Shown: positions 11,344-22,145 of the stretch, in pieces | How positions within the stretch are numbered: the stretch's first letter is position 1 | How the letters are laid out: every line of letters begins with the position of its first letter | Assembly (NCBI GenBank): GCA_947247005.1 | Contig: OX365960.1 | Span: 20,026,533-20,090,532, forward strand | Length of the DNA stretch: 64,000 nucleotides | Origin: Spisula solida | Lineage: Eukaryota > Mollusca > Bivalvia > Venerida > Mactridae | Reading direction: 5' to 3' | Notes under the pieces: generated by a model | The model's input: only the letters and a program-made list of their open reading frames with translations | Told to the model about the DNA's origin: nothing | The model's database searches: none | Translations under genes and position numbers: made by a program

Positions 11344-13882
11344 CGGTCAATTAACTCTCTATCTGTAAAGTCTTTGTACCAACCTTCTGGTGCGTTAACC
11401 AGTAATTTTTCTTTTACTTTGAATGGTTTTGATGTTTTAAACGCATAACCCACAATAGCTGAAATATTGTAACATGAAACTTATAATGATTGTCCTAAAG
11501 ACAGTCCCAGGATTTTATTTCATGCAACAAAAAAAGATACCAGATTTATATAGCGCCTTTTTCATGCGAACACACGTTCAAAAGCCGAGAGAAAGCCACT
11601 GAAGGGAGAAATAGACATTAGATACAGGCATGTCCGGCGCTGCAGAAGTGGGCCTTGCTCTTATTTCGAAAAGAGAGCCTGTGGGTGACAGATGACCTAA
11701 AACGTGGGAGACAGATGAGCTAAAAAATGATGAGCATAGCCTTTATTTGCCAGTCAGCTTTCTGCTAAAATATAGCAGGCATACGAGTGCCTTTAACTGT
11801 ATTTGAACCTGGTCGCCAGATTTGACAGCAAATGGCTAACCATTGAGCTAGGATAACCCTGGCTATATTAACTTACCTATATACCACATGGATATGGGTC
11901 CACGCCAACCCAGGAAACCTGCAATAAGAATAATTCCATACTATACAAGAGATGTTTGTAAAACACTTATGCCCCCATGGCAGCTCAATAGTCAGAAATG
12001 GTGAAGGTCACAGTAACCTGAAATTAACTTAAAATTGCTTGTGCGCAATATGTTGTGCATTCCTTAATATAAAATGAATCAGCTTTCATATTTAGCATGA
12101 ATCATGCGGCCAAGATGCAACACTGCACCAGATAAGAAATGTTTTGCCTTTGACATTGGAAAAATGGATCATTTATTCAGATACAAAAGTTACCTTTTAC
12201 GGGTACCAATCCAAGAAGAAACAACATGGCGTTCATGTGAGCTATTCTTATCACAATAATTTACAGCAAACAAAAACATCATACAAAAACAAAATGACGG
12301 CCGCAGAAAACATACACTTACATATTCAATGGTATTATTGTTCACTGGGATTTGATTTCTTGGTTCAGCCCAACAATGAAATCCACAAAATTTTATCCCC
12401 CCAAAAAATTAATAATATATACCTTTATTGATAAGGATATGAGTTAAACATAGTCCACCTAACAGCCGCAATGACACTGCAATAGAACAAGAGAGCAAAT
12501 TAATCTAAAACTGAGTGCAACATATTTTTATCACATAACCTGCAGTCCAGGAGTGCCGTAAAGCCGTGCCGTAAATATCGTTCGGCACTCCCAGACTGTG
12601 CAATAAATATTTAAATTAGCTTGACGTGACGTTAGCCAATCCATGCATTGATCCGCCAATGACGTCAGGATAATATCAACATCGCCATGACGTCGCGCTC
12701 ATTGTACCGCTGAATTTGGGCTGATGCATAACATATCCTAACATATGCAGCGTACATCATCCTTTTGAACAATAATAAGCGTTTCTAAGGTTATGTGATA
12801 AATAGAATCTTACATTCGTGCTCATTACATACGAGTTTTATTAAACTCGTCGACAAAAATAATATGACAATCGGCAAAGCCTCGTGTCATATCATTTTGT
12901 CCACTTGTTTAATAAAACTTGTATGTAATGAGCACTCATGCAAGATCCTCTATGTAAGACATAATATAGGATGCATCATGTAAGAGATGTCTTTCTTAAC
13001 GAGTAAAGAAAACACAAGTTATTAAGCATGCCTTTGGTGAGCTTTACAATTTGTTTTCTTGACAAATCTAGGAATAAATTGACCCCAAAGACAATGAGTG
13101 ACAGATTCTATTTATTACATTACAATGGTAATACTGGGTCAAAATAATCCTCGAAATAACTGATTAAAGCAGATGATGTCACGTTTTCGTGCCAAAATCC
13201 CCTGTGACGTCACACATGTTATTACGCCTGTTGGAGAACAATGTTTGCGATTTGTTATCACGCAAAAGGTAAGGGCATATATGTGATAAAATAAAGTCCC
13301 GCAGGCAGTACTTTATAAGCAGTCATATAAAGTAGGAAGAAAATGGAACTTTTAGAAAAAGTGATTAATATTTGATACTGGACCACTTACATTTAAACAC
13401 CCACTTTCTCTCCATTGACTTTATGGACTTCATTTCATCAACAGTAAACTGAAAATTGAAAACATGATTGGTAAAATGTGGAATATATACAATAGTGGTA
13501 AAATGTTGAATGCAAGAGTCATAAAATGTTGAATCAGATTGAGTCCGACTCCGTATTGCATTTAGGCAATACTGTGGTTAGTTTATATATTTATATGAGT
13601 GTGTCAGAGCTGATGAAAGAGAATCTCAACCTTCTACCAGAATCTACTATGTAACTTTGTATGAACAGTACAACCTCTGTAGAGCAATACCCTTTGGGAG
13701 CCACAAATATTGGTTATCCACTAGAGGGTGTTGCTGTACAGAGGTCAAATTTATAGTAAATAGCAACTTAGGGAAATATTGAAGGTGTATATAGAGGTTG
13801 TTGCCCTACAGAAGGCTGCTCTGGAGAGGTTGTACCATTTGTATCAAAGTACAATACTAACCTGATTATTGCACATTTCCAT
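11344..13882 (-). CDS. Small unrecognised membrane-type protein gene, five exons, 3' end open
   Basis: Five minus-strand exons join in phase: 13,862-13,882 (starts ATG, MEMCNNQ), 13,391-13,448, 12,423-12,476, 11,877-11,918 and 11,344-11,458. Each has an AG acceptor and a GT donor (GTTAGT, GTAAGT, GTATAT, GTAAGT, GTAAGT). The joined frame has no stop over about 96 codons: a charged start (VDEMKSIKSMERKW), a hydrophobic stretch (LRLLGGLCLTHILI), KGFLGWRGP, a second hydrophobic stretch (MWYIAIVGYA), then a basic tail with NAPEGWYKDFTDRELIDR. The order charged helix, hydrophobic segment, glycine turn, hydrophobic segment, basic tail is loosely like OCIA-domain mitochondrial/endosomal proteins, but the diagnostic RFG and PK residues are missing. 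I do not name it. The last exon ends in phase 2 with no stop; possible later exons lie at 10,748-10,830 and 8,455-8,510. The start is the least certain point. Confidence 0.65.
11790..11862 (-). repeat. tRNA-like SINE head (minus), intronic
   Basis: Reverse strand TAGCTCAATGGTTAGCC (box A) and CAGGTTCAAATAC (box B) at normal spacing. It sits just beyond the 11,877 exon donor, within the intron of the small gene. Confidence 0.6.
12529..12801 (+). mobile_element. MITE with TIR TATCACATAACCT
   Basis: Left TATCACATAACCTGCAGTCC is mirrored by AGGTTATGTGATA on the right; 273 bp, non-coding. Related partial copies are at 2,136 (+) and 29,025-29,165 (-). It lies in the intron between the second and third exons of the small gene. 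Confidence 0.8.
12811..12943. mobile_element. Fold-back MITE (TTACATTCGTG ... CACTCATGCAA)
   Basis: Arms of about 40 bp (CTCATTACATACGAGTTTTA versus TAAAACTTGTATGTAATGAG) face each other around a loop holding CGGCAAAGCCTCGTGTCA. The element at 38,145-38,283 has the same end bases with different arm interiors. An outer inverted pair, GATAAATAGAATC near 12,798 and GATTCTATTTAT near 13,104, suggests nesting. Confidence 0.8.
13668..13840. mobile_element. Short element with GTACAACCTCT ends
   Basis: GTACAACCTCTGTAGAGCA on the left and CTCTGGAGAGGTTGTAC on the right form a short inverted pair, with further internal copies of the CTACAGAGG phrase. About 170 bp, next to the first exon of the small gene. 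Confidence 0.6.
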
Positions 13883-14079
13883 GTTTACTAGCAGGATCAA
13901 ACAATACGAATGTGTATAACTGATGAAGATGTTCACAATTCTGTTCTGGTACCAATTCTGGAATAGAATATATGTACGTCTTTGTGGTAAGTTAAATTTA
14001 CAAAACTAGAAATTCATGCCCTTGGGCAAATTATGTTGAGCCTCGGCGCACGTTGAAAAAAAGCACCAATTAAAATGTG

Positions 14080-14460
14080 CAAAGAAACATCTGATCCCAC
14101 CATGCATAAAGAAGAAATGATCAGGAGAAACTTCAATTTGACCTTTGACCTCCAACACTGACCTTGACCTTTGAAAGGAACCTGGGGTTGCTCATCAGAA
14201 ACTTTGCCTCATGCCAAATATAAGACAGATTGGTCAATGCATGACAAATTAATTGTCTGGAAAAGCTTCAATTTGACCTTTGACCAACAACTGTGACCTT
14301 GACCTTCAAGATAGGAACTTTGGGGTTAGACATGACACTCCACTTCATGGAGATTAACATTCATGCAAAATATAAGAAATATTGGTCAATGTGTCATGAC
14401 AATGTTATGATCTGCCGCAGAGTGCCGGGGAATAGACTTGTTGAGTTGCGTTCACAGGTA
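14080..14460. repeat. Tandem-repeat element core (TTCAATTTGACCTTTGACC)
   Basis: Two units of about 150 bp, each with TTCAATTTGACCTTTGACC, TGACCTTGACCTT and ATATAAGA-ATTGGTCAATG phrases. Non-coding; similar in style to the other tandem-core elements in the window. Confidence 0.65.
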
Positions 14461-14489
14461 TGCAAAGTATCAAAGCAATATGTCTATGA

Positions 14490-15060
14490 GGATTTTGACA
14501 GTAAGCATTCTCCACGGGGTGGGGATTTAGACAGTAAGCAATGTCTCCTGGCTGGGGATTTGGACATCAAACAAGAGCACCGCCTAAGAGTGCTGGACGC
14601 TCGACTTTCACATACTTGAAAGTAACCTTGCTCATCTGTGAGTCAAAACTTTGTGAGTAGCAAGGGCAGATAACTCATAAATATAGGTCACAGGGTTACC
14701 AGCCTTGAACTCCCCATGTGATAGTGAATAACTATGTTTCAAGTGGATACCTTTGATAGTCTTTGAGAAATTGACATTTTTGTGTAAAGATTTAAAGTCA
14801 GAAAAGGGGAATAACTCTTATAAATGCTGTATAGAGTTGTATCCTCTTGTCTGTGAATGTCGGTCATCACATTCTACTTGTGAGTGTATTGACTTTCATG
14901 TTGAAAGCTTTGATAGTGTGCGAGAAAATTCAGTTTATGTGTGAAAATTGCCACTATTTTTATGTACTTAGTCGAAACAAGGGTATATACCTCCATAAAA
15001 ACAGGTCACAGGGTTATCAGCCTTGTCGGTATGGACCCCCTTGTGATGGTGAATAGCATC
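14490..15060. repeat. GGGGATTTAGACAGTAAGCA repeats and a two-unit repeat
   Basis: A GGTGGGGATTTAGACAGTAA phrase repeats at 14,515-14,570, and its twin array is at 31,240-31,300. It is followed by GCACCGCCTAAGAGTGCTGG and a longer unit (GGTCACAGGGTTA-CAGCCTTG) present at about 14,685 and 15,003. Reading frames of 60-108 codons here are repeat translations. Confidence 0.55.
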
Positions 15061-15485
15061 GATCAATATCTGTTCAGTTTATAGGTACGAAGCATGCAGA
15101 GGCCGTTAATGTCGCAAAAACTAATGACATTTAAAAACAATCTGCATCCTTTAGCAAATAAACGTCATTAAAAGGTGAAATCAAATCAAGCAATATCGTG
15201 TATTGAAGGTAGGATAGAATTAGATGGATGCCACTACATGATTTTTCCGCAAATAAACAAAAACAAAACCGACCTGAATAGTGTTTCTCCGATGTTTTCC
15301 TGGCAATTCGTCCCCAAGTCGAAACGTACCCAAACTAAGTTTCCATTGGACAAAAGTATTACTGTTCATATATACCGTATACAGACCCCTAAACAGACTA
15401 AAATAATAGATCGAAGATCTTTGAATTGATGGAACTGTACAGTGCTTGTCTACAGTAGTGTAGTGCAGGGGCCTGTTACGTTGCC
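15061..15485. other. Intergenic; no gene seen
   Basis: Overlapping forward (15,175-15,429) and reverse (15,220-15,549) frames of about 85-109 codons cover the same DNA; neither shows a known motif or splice structure. I see nothing else. Confidence 0.4.
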
Positions 15486-15489
15486 ATGT

Positions 15490-16550
15490 TAAGATGGATA
15501 TATGTTTACCCTGTGCAATAGAGGTGTCTATTACATTACTCTGTGCCATATAGGTGTCAGTTACATTACCCTGTACAAAAGATGTATCTATTACATAACC
15601 CTGTGCAATAGAGGTGACTTACATGTCCCTGTGCAATAGAGGTGCCTGTTACATTACCCTGTGCAATAGAGATGTCTGTTACATTACCCTGTGCAATAGA
15701 GGTGTCTATTTCATATCCCAGTGCAATAGAGGTGTCTATTACATTACCCTGTGTAATAGGTGTCTGTTACATTTACCTGTGTTATAGATGTGTCTGTTAC
15801 ATTACCCTGTGCAATAGAGGCGTTTATTTCATATCCCTGTGCAATAGAGGTGTCTATTCCATTAACCTGTGCAATATGAAGAGGTGTCTATTTCATATCC
15901 ATGTGAAATAGAGGTGTTTGTTATATATTACCCTGGGCAATAGAGGTGTCTGTTATATTATCCTGTATAATAGAGGGGTCTGTTACATTATCCTGTATAA
16001 TAGAGGGGTCTGTTACATTACTCTGTATAATAGAGGTGTCTGTTACATTATCCTGTATAATAGAGGGGTCTGTTACATTATCCTGTATAATAGAGGGGTC
16101 TGTTACATTACCCTGTATAATAGAGGTGTCTGTTACATTATCCTGTATAATAGAGGGGTCTGTTACATTATCCTGTATAATAGAGGGGTCTGTTACATTA
16201 TCCTGTATAATAGAGGTGTCTGTTATATTATCCTGTATAATAGAGGTGTCTGTTATATTATCCTGTATAATAGAGGTGTCTGTTACATTACCCTGTATAA
16301 TAGAGGGGTCTGTTACATTATCCTGTATAATAGAGGGGTCTGTTACATTATCCAGTATAATAGAGGGGTGTGTTGCATTGTCCTGTGTAATAGAGGTGTC
16401 TGTTACATTATCCAGTATAATAGAGGGGTCTGTTACATTATCCAGTATAATAGAGGGGTCTGTTACATTATCCTGTATAATAGAGGGATGTGTTGCATTG
16501 TCCTGTGTAATAGAGGGGTATGTTTTGTTTCCTGTGTAATAGAGACCTCT
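15490..16550 (+). repeat. 30-bp minisatellite array
   Basis: About 35 head-to-tail units of roughly 30 bp. The core consensus is close to TGTTACATTATCCTGTATAA plus TAGAGGGGTC. The left part (15,490-15,910) uses a diverged variant (CCTGTGCAATAGAGGTGTCT); the middle is very regular. Two units with TGTTGCATTGTCCTGTGTAA, near 16,371 and 16,488, hint at a higher-order period of about four units. Because 30 is divisible by 3, three frames stay open (228, 232 and 197 codons). These are not genes. Confidence 0.95.
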
Positions 16551-16599
16551 CAAGTAAATTGTAAAGTGCTTTTTGTGGACAGATGTAGCTCCCTTAACT

Positions 16600-17016
16600 G
16601 GCCCCAATTCAACTAAAAACTAAGTTATTGCTCAGCTAAGTCTGCAATTTTGAATTCATCACCTGACTACAATTATAGTCTTGTGATGTAGATTGATACC
16701 AGAAACTGTGTATTTAATGCTTAATTATAATATAGTAGGCGATTTTTGTATGAAATGCTCATGGAAATCAACAGTAATGAACAATAACGAACCTTGTACT
16801 TGAGCTTGTTATAACAGATTTAAGTTTTTACTTTAGATGTTTATAACTTTAAAACACTATATTCAGCAAAAATCTGAAATTATATGTATTACTCTGTAAA
16901 ATTGGCATCTTGACTGAGACGAAACAATATATACTAGAATACATTTGTGTCATTTAACCCTAAAAATAGCAGACTCAGCAGAGCAATAACTTAAATTATT
17001 TCTTGGAATTGGGGCC
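16600..17016 (+). mobile_element. MITE, GGCCCCAATTC family (copy 2)
   Basis: Left GGCCCCAATTC ... TTATTGCTCAGCTAAGTCTG is mirrored by CAGACTCAGCAGAGCAATAA ... GAATTGGGGCC. Interior blocks match 6,731-7,200 in opposite orientation. Non-coding, 417 bp. Confidence 0.9.
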
Positions 17017-18370
17017 TGGTTAAAGCTGGTTATAAATGATCTGGCAGGAGATAGATTTGGTGGTCTTTCACAACAGTTTGAACAAGTGATCACAGATAGT
17101 GTAAACACAGGTTTGAATGGTATTTTTAATGATCTTAGAAAATATTCCACAAAAAACAAATCATAGAGCAAACATAATTTATTCATACAACAAAGTCTTA
17201 AAGCATATTTTCAGTCCAATATTTAAACTCAAACAATATACACTATTGTAGCTACATGGATTACAAACAGAAACGCATGGTAGCATGGACATTTTACATT
17301 TACTTCATTGGGTTACATGTTAATCTGTTCATTTTGGACAGCCATTCTGTCTGTACTATGTTTATACACATCAGTCATTTTTGTGTCTACCTGTTCCATA
17401 TATCTCCGCTTTTGTTCTTAAACTGTATTCACATGTGACTCTGCTTTGGAGATTGTTAAATGCAAAGTGTTAAAAACACATTTTCTCAGAAAATCACTTT
17501 TTCTAAGAAATGGTCAAACACAATAAATATCATCAATGCAGGCATATTTATTTGTCGTAAGCGCAATGTCAATTATGTTAGTTTACATAATGAAAATACA
17601 AAATTATAATTCCCACTTTTGTAGAGTTCAAATGGCCTTGAAAATAAGTGTATTTTCAGGGAAATAACGCATTCAGCAATTTCTAACTGGCTGAAATGTT
17701 GAGGTAGTTTTGAAACAGACTTCCAAAACAACTTTAGTGAGTTAACAATCAAAGACACCAAACTCATTGTTCTGTGTGGCTTTCATAGAAAGCAATAGGC
17801 TGACAAATATCATCAGTTTAACATGTAGCCCTATTACAATGTAAACATCAGTGGGTTATTTGGTTCGTTTTTTTATTCGTTTTCATCAAATACTAACATA
17901 TTTCAATTTAAGTAATAGTAGTGTTACTTCTATAGGGTATTAATATCCTATAGAATTTTTGATGTAAAATACTAAATAACTACAAAATGCCGAAGTTTCT
18001 CAAGTTATTTTAGATGTCAGTGTGGTTGTTAATGGGATATACAGGCAACTATACCAAAATTACGTGAATATTTGACAATTTTATTTTATTTTTGCAATAT
18101 ACCAATATGTGAGGCAGTCCCTTTAAAAGAATATATTTGCAATATATAACTAAATTATTTAGACATGTACCATAGCGTAACAGTCTTTCTTGGCAGCGAA
18201 AGTCCCATAAAAACCCAGACCCATATGCCAATCAAGTCTGTTTCAAGTATGTTATTTGATTTTTTTTGTACATGTATATCAAACTTTCCTCTGTAGACCA
18301 TAATAAAATTATCTACAAACACACAGCACAGGTATTGTGTTAACAAAAAGATTGTTTGCAGCAAACCCGA
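17017..18370. other. Downstream flank of the PRDM15-like gene; no gene seen
   Basis: AT-rich. An imperfect 24-bp palindrome (CTATAGGGTATT/AATATCCTATAG) lies at about 17,931-17,954. Reverse-strand AATAAA motifs near 18,080-18,092 are candidate polyadenylation signals for the PRDM15-like transcript. No exon recognised. Confidence 0.45.
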
Positions 18371-18531
18371 CGAGTATACCATTGGCGCTTGTATGATAGG
18401 GTCTCCATCATTTGGTACATGAAACAGCTTGCGAGTATACCATTTGCCCTTGTATGATAGGGTCTCCTTCATTCAGTACATGAAACATCTTGCGAGTATA
18501 CCATTGGCGCTTGTATAATAGGATCTCCATC
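18371..18531 (-). repeat. 61-bp tandem repeat across the PRDM15-like stop codon
   Basis: On the minus strand the block GATGGAGATCCTATTATACA...TTTCATGTACTGAAT (61 bp) is followed by a second copy and most of a third. Copy 1 (18,471-18,531) encodes the last residues (DGDPIIQAPMVYS) and most of the stop. Copy 2 (18,410-18,470) and partial copy 3 (18,371-18,409) lie in the 3' UTR. As 61 is not a multiple of 3, the copies could not all be coding in one frame. Confidence 0.9.
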
Positions 18532-21500
18532 CTCAATGTGTGTTTCTACTTCTACATCCATACCCTCTGGAAAATCTGCTGAACCAGTGGTATTATCGAC
18601 AACCTCAGCCTGAACCTCATCAACTGTTCCATCGACTGTCTCCTCCTCAGTTACCGCGTCATCCACAGTTTCAATCACAATCTCACTATCAGTTTCATTT
18701 ACATTGTCATCCACGGTTTCTTCAACTTTAACCATGTTATCATCCTCGCCCACTTGATCACCGTCATCAGGTAAGTCAATGCTAGACCCAATCTGATTAC
18801 CATCATTTTCTATAAGGATTGTTTGTATTTGTGAGTGAGGCAATATCTGGGTACCATCGTTTAAAACTTGCCCAGTATGTGGTATTATTTCACCATTGGC
18901 TCCCTGCTGAAAGACTTGTTCCTGGTTCAGAATAATCTCATTGGGTTGTTGCTGGGTACCAGAACCAGGGTAGATCTGTAATATAACAATTTGAGCCTTA
19001 ACATTCTGGATAGCTTGAGGTATACTGTGGATTCCATTGATACTAATAGAACCGTCTGGGTTCTGAACCATTCCTATAGTTTCACTAAGACCTTCCGAAC
19101 TACTAGTAGCGACTTCTTCTGTGCTCTCAATCATCTCCGATTGTTCTAAACTTTGATTTTCAAAGATGTAACTATCCTGGGGAACCACAACTTGGTTCTC
19201 ATCTCCTAGAATGTTTCCATTTTGTTCTTTTAGTATTCCTTCCTCATTCTGTATAAAGAGACCTTTTTCCTTAAGTATCTGGAACTGTTCAGCCGTGGCC
19301 TGTCCTATCGAAAGACTATGTAATGCTTCAGCAGCGTCCGCTGGTAATATTTCTGCATTTTTAATAATCTCATCCACTGTTTCGATTTCTTTAGTAATTT
19401 TCCCCAGTTTGTATTTACGAGTGGCAAGAATATCATGCTGAACGTCAACTTGCGATTCATATAGCTCATCTACATGCTTCAATAATCCATCCAGATAGCC
19501 TTCTTGTCTTGTCAAGTGAACACTCTCAGGATGTTTGCGTTTGTAATGTCGAACTAGTGTATGACGATGACCACATCTTGCGGCACACACACCGCAAGTA
19601 TAAATATACCCACTATGGTAAACTTGAAGATGCTTCTTCAGATCATACGAACGTAAAAACTCTTTCTCACAATGGGAACATTTCAACTTTGGCATCATCT
19701 TGTGTTCAATCTTATGTCTACTTAGTTGGTCAGGGTATTTGAAGGCTCGCGCACAAAGCTCACATTTAAACTTACGCTCACATGAGTGAGAATACATATG
19801 GGCGCGTAGATTTCCTTTCTGCTTAAATACCTTACTGCATTTACTACAAGGATAGGTCTCGGCATTCTTAGCATGGAATATTCTATTGTGGGCAATGAGA
19901 CCGGTTTTTGACTTGAGCAGTCTGCCACATTCGTTACACTGATATTTAAATATCTTGAAATGTACACAAGTGATGTGCTCTCTCAAATAGACGTCCAAAT
20001 GAAACTTCTTCGGGCAGTGAGGACAGGCCAGTTTCTTTTCGCCGTGTAATATCATATGTTTAGATAGGTTACTCCTGTTAGAGAACCATTTGCCACACGT
20101 TGCACAGATTTCCTTGGTTGGGACTTTACTTACAATCTGCGCTTCAACTTCAGCAGCGGCATCAACAATACAGCTGTGGTCCTTGGCTTGTAATTTAGTG
20201 TGGAATTGTTCGTTACAAATTGAGCACTGGTATTTCATACATCCATTTTCCTTTATATGTTTGTCAAGATTAACTTGATGTCGGAATGATTTATTACATA
20301 CCGAACAAACCCAGTCCGACGATGTTTCACACTCATGGTTATTCAGTTGACCAAAACGCAGAAATCGTTTATCACATTTCTCACAGTGAAAGGGATGGGT
20401 GTGGGTCATGTGATGCAGTTTGAAGAGTTTAGAATTCGAGAATGTCTCCTTGCAGATCAGGCATATAGCCGAACCATAGAGACGTATACCTTCTAATGTT
20501 TCACAAACACTCATATGAGATGTGAGCTCATCTGGGGAACTAAATGTCTTGCCACATTGATTACAAGCGTGATTATTGTCGTGCATCGACTGGTGCTGTT
20601 TCAGGTAGTACAAAGACTGGAAAGCCTTGGAGCAACGTCCACAGCAGTATTTAGCGGTATCATCAGCGTCGTGACTTTTACATGCATGTATTACCATGTC
20701 ATTTAGTGAGGAGAATATCTTATTACATGTGTTGCATTGAACTGATTTACACTTCTCGACGTGTCGCTTCCGTCCTGATTCTTTTGAAAACACGCGGAAG
20801 CAGACCTCACAATAGAATATCTTGTACTTTTCCGCAAGATGTGGACAGCATTTCAAAATGTGTTTCTGCATGGAATCTTTTCTTGAGAAAGTTTTTTCAC
20901 ACTTTTCACATTTGAACACATCAGTATGTATAACCATATGTCGGAATAAATATTGAGCAGACTTAAATGCTTGCTGACAAATATCGCAAACATGTTGCAT
21001 TGTACCCTCAGGGGCAGTCTCATTGTTGCATTTTCCTCGATGCTTCAACAGTTCCACAACAGACTCAAAGTGCATGTCACATTTCCTACACTTCATATCA
21101 CCGCTCTCGTGTGTCATAAAATGAGCGACAGCGACAGTTTCCTCCGTAAACGTTTCCTCACACAGCACACATGAAAACTTGCCGTCTTCTGTTTCCTCAA
21201 ACATGACAACCATAGAACCTTTTTCAGCTGTAGTTACATCTCGTCTAATAAAAGTTGAACCAGACCTTGCTGATTTTCTATTCTCATCAGGTGTAGAAGA
21301 TTTCATTTCAACAGGAGAATCATCATTGGAATCCACTTTCTTAGCTTGATTAGTATCACCTTTAACACTCAAATCATCCTCATCTATCAAATCTACTTCC
21401 TTAACTTGATTAGTATCACCTTTAACACTCAAATCGCCTTTTTCAATAGGCTCAGTCTCAGCATTAACAATCAAATCCCCTTTCTTAACTGGTTCCTTTT

Positions 21501-22145
21501 CGTCCTCGACAGATGATTCCTCCATAACTGCATCAGCTTCATTATTTGACTCTTCAGTCTCAGCTTTAACCAAATCACTCAGCTCATCAGCATTGTCAGA
21601 ACATTCAACCTTATCTACTGTAACGTTCCCATTCCTTTCATCAGTGTCAGTTGCTTCTTTCAACGGTAAAGATTTCTTTATATCATCAACAGTAACAACA
21701 TCAAAGGCCTTCGAGCCTTCAGCAATTCTTGCTTCATTCTCCGCAGTCTCTTTAAGTTGTTTAGCAATTTCTTCTTCCGTTGGCTCAACTTTTTCCTTTT
21801 TAATATTGAATAGAACATAATCGTGATCGAACCGGCTATGGTGTCCGCGTGTACTTCTTCTAGGTTGCACTCGACGACCTTTAACATCCACTTCCTTCCG
21901 TGGAGTGTATTCACGATCATCTCCACCTCTCTCCGCTTCTGCACTTGTTTCATCAATAGACTCATCATCATCATCTTCAACACGCTCATTACTTTTATCT
22001 GGACTGGCTTTTCTCTTTCTGCTGTAAGTTTTTGTCGGAGGTTTCACTTTAAACTCGTTCTCTGTTAGTACAGATTCGAGAATTGATTTGGACGATCGGC
22101 TTTTCCAACTTGCTTGTTGAACAGGATGTCTTTCATTGCTTTTGC
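18469..22145 (-). CDS. PRDM15-like: Terminal exon of the PRDM15-like gene: 19-finger array and tail
   Basis: A 3,677-nt exon after the acceptor TTTTATAG. Fingers run from FSCVLCEETF to YTCGVCAARC, mostly with CxxC spacing; several end in HxxxC or a shortened C-terminal half (for example LLKHRGKC, HMSVC), so not all need be canonical C2H2 binders. The linkers are not the TGEKP type, as usual for PRDM10/15. The acidic region before the array carries an internal duplication (DLSVKGDTNQ twice). The tail is rich in Gln, Asp, Glu and Val. The open frame upstream of 22,145 is intron read-through and not part of the protein. Confidence 0.93.

Noticed and set aside
14293..14619. 108-codon forward frame
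   Set aside because: Covers a tandem-repeat element and GGGGATTTAGAC repeats; no domain.
15918..16616. Overlapping long reading frames on both strands (197-232 codons)
   Set aside because: They are direct translations of a 30-bp tandem repeat whose unit length is a multiple of 3.
19211..22068. Many short forward and reverse frames inside 18.5-22.1 kb
   Set aside because: Shadows of the 3.7-kb zinc-finger exon.
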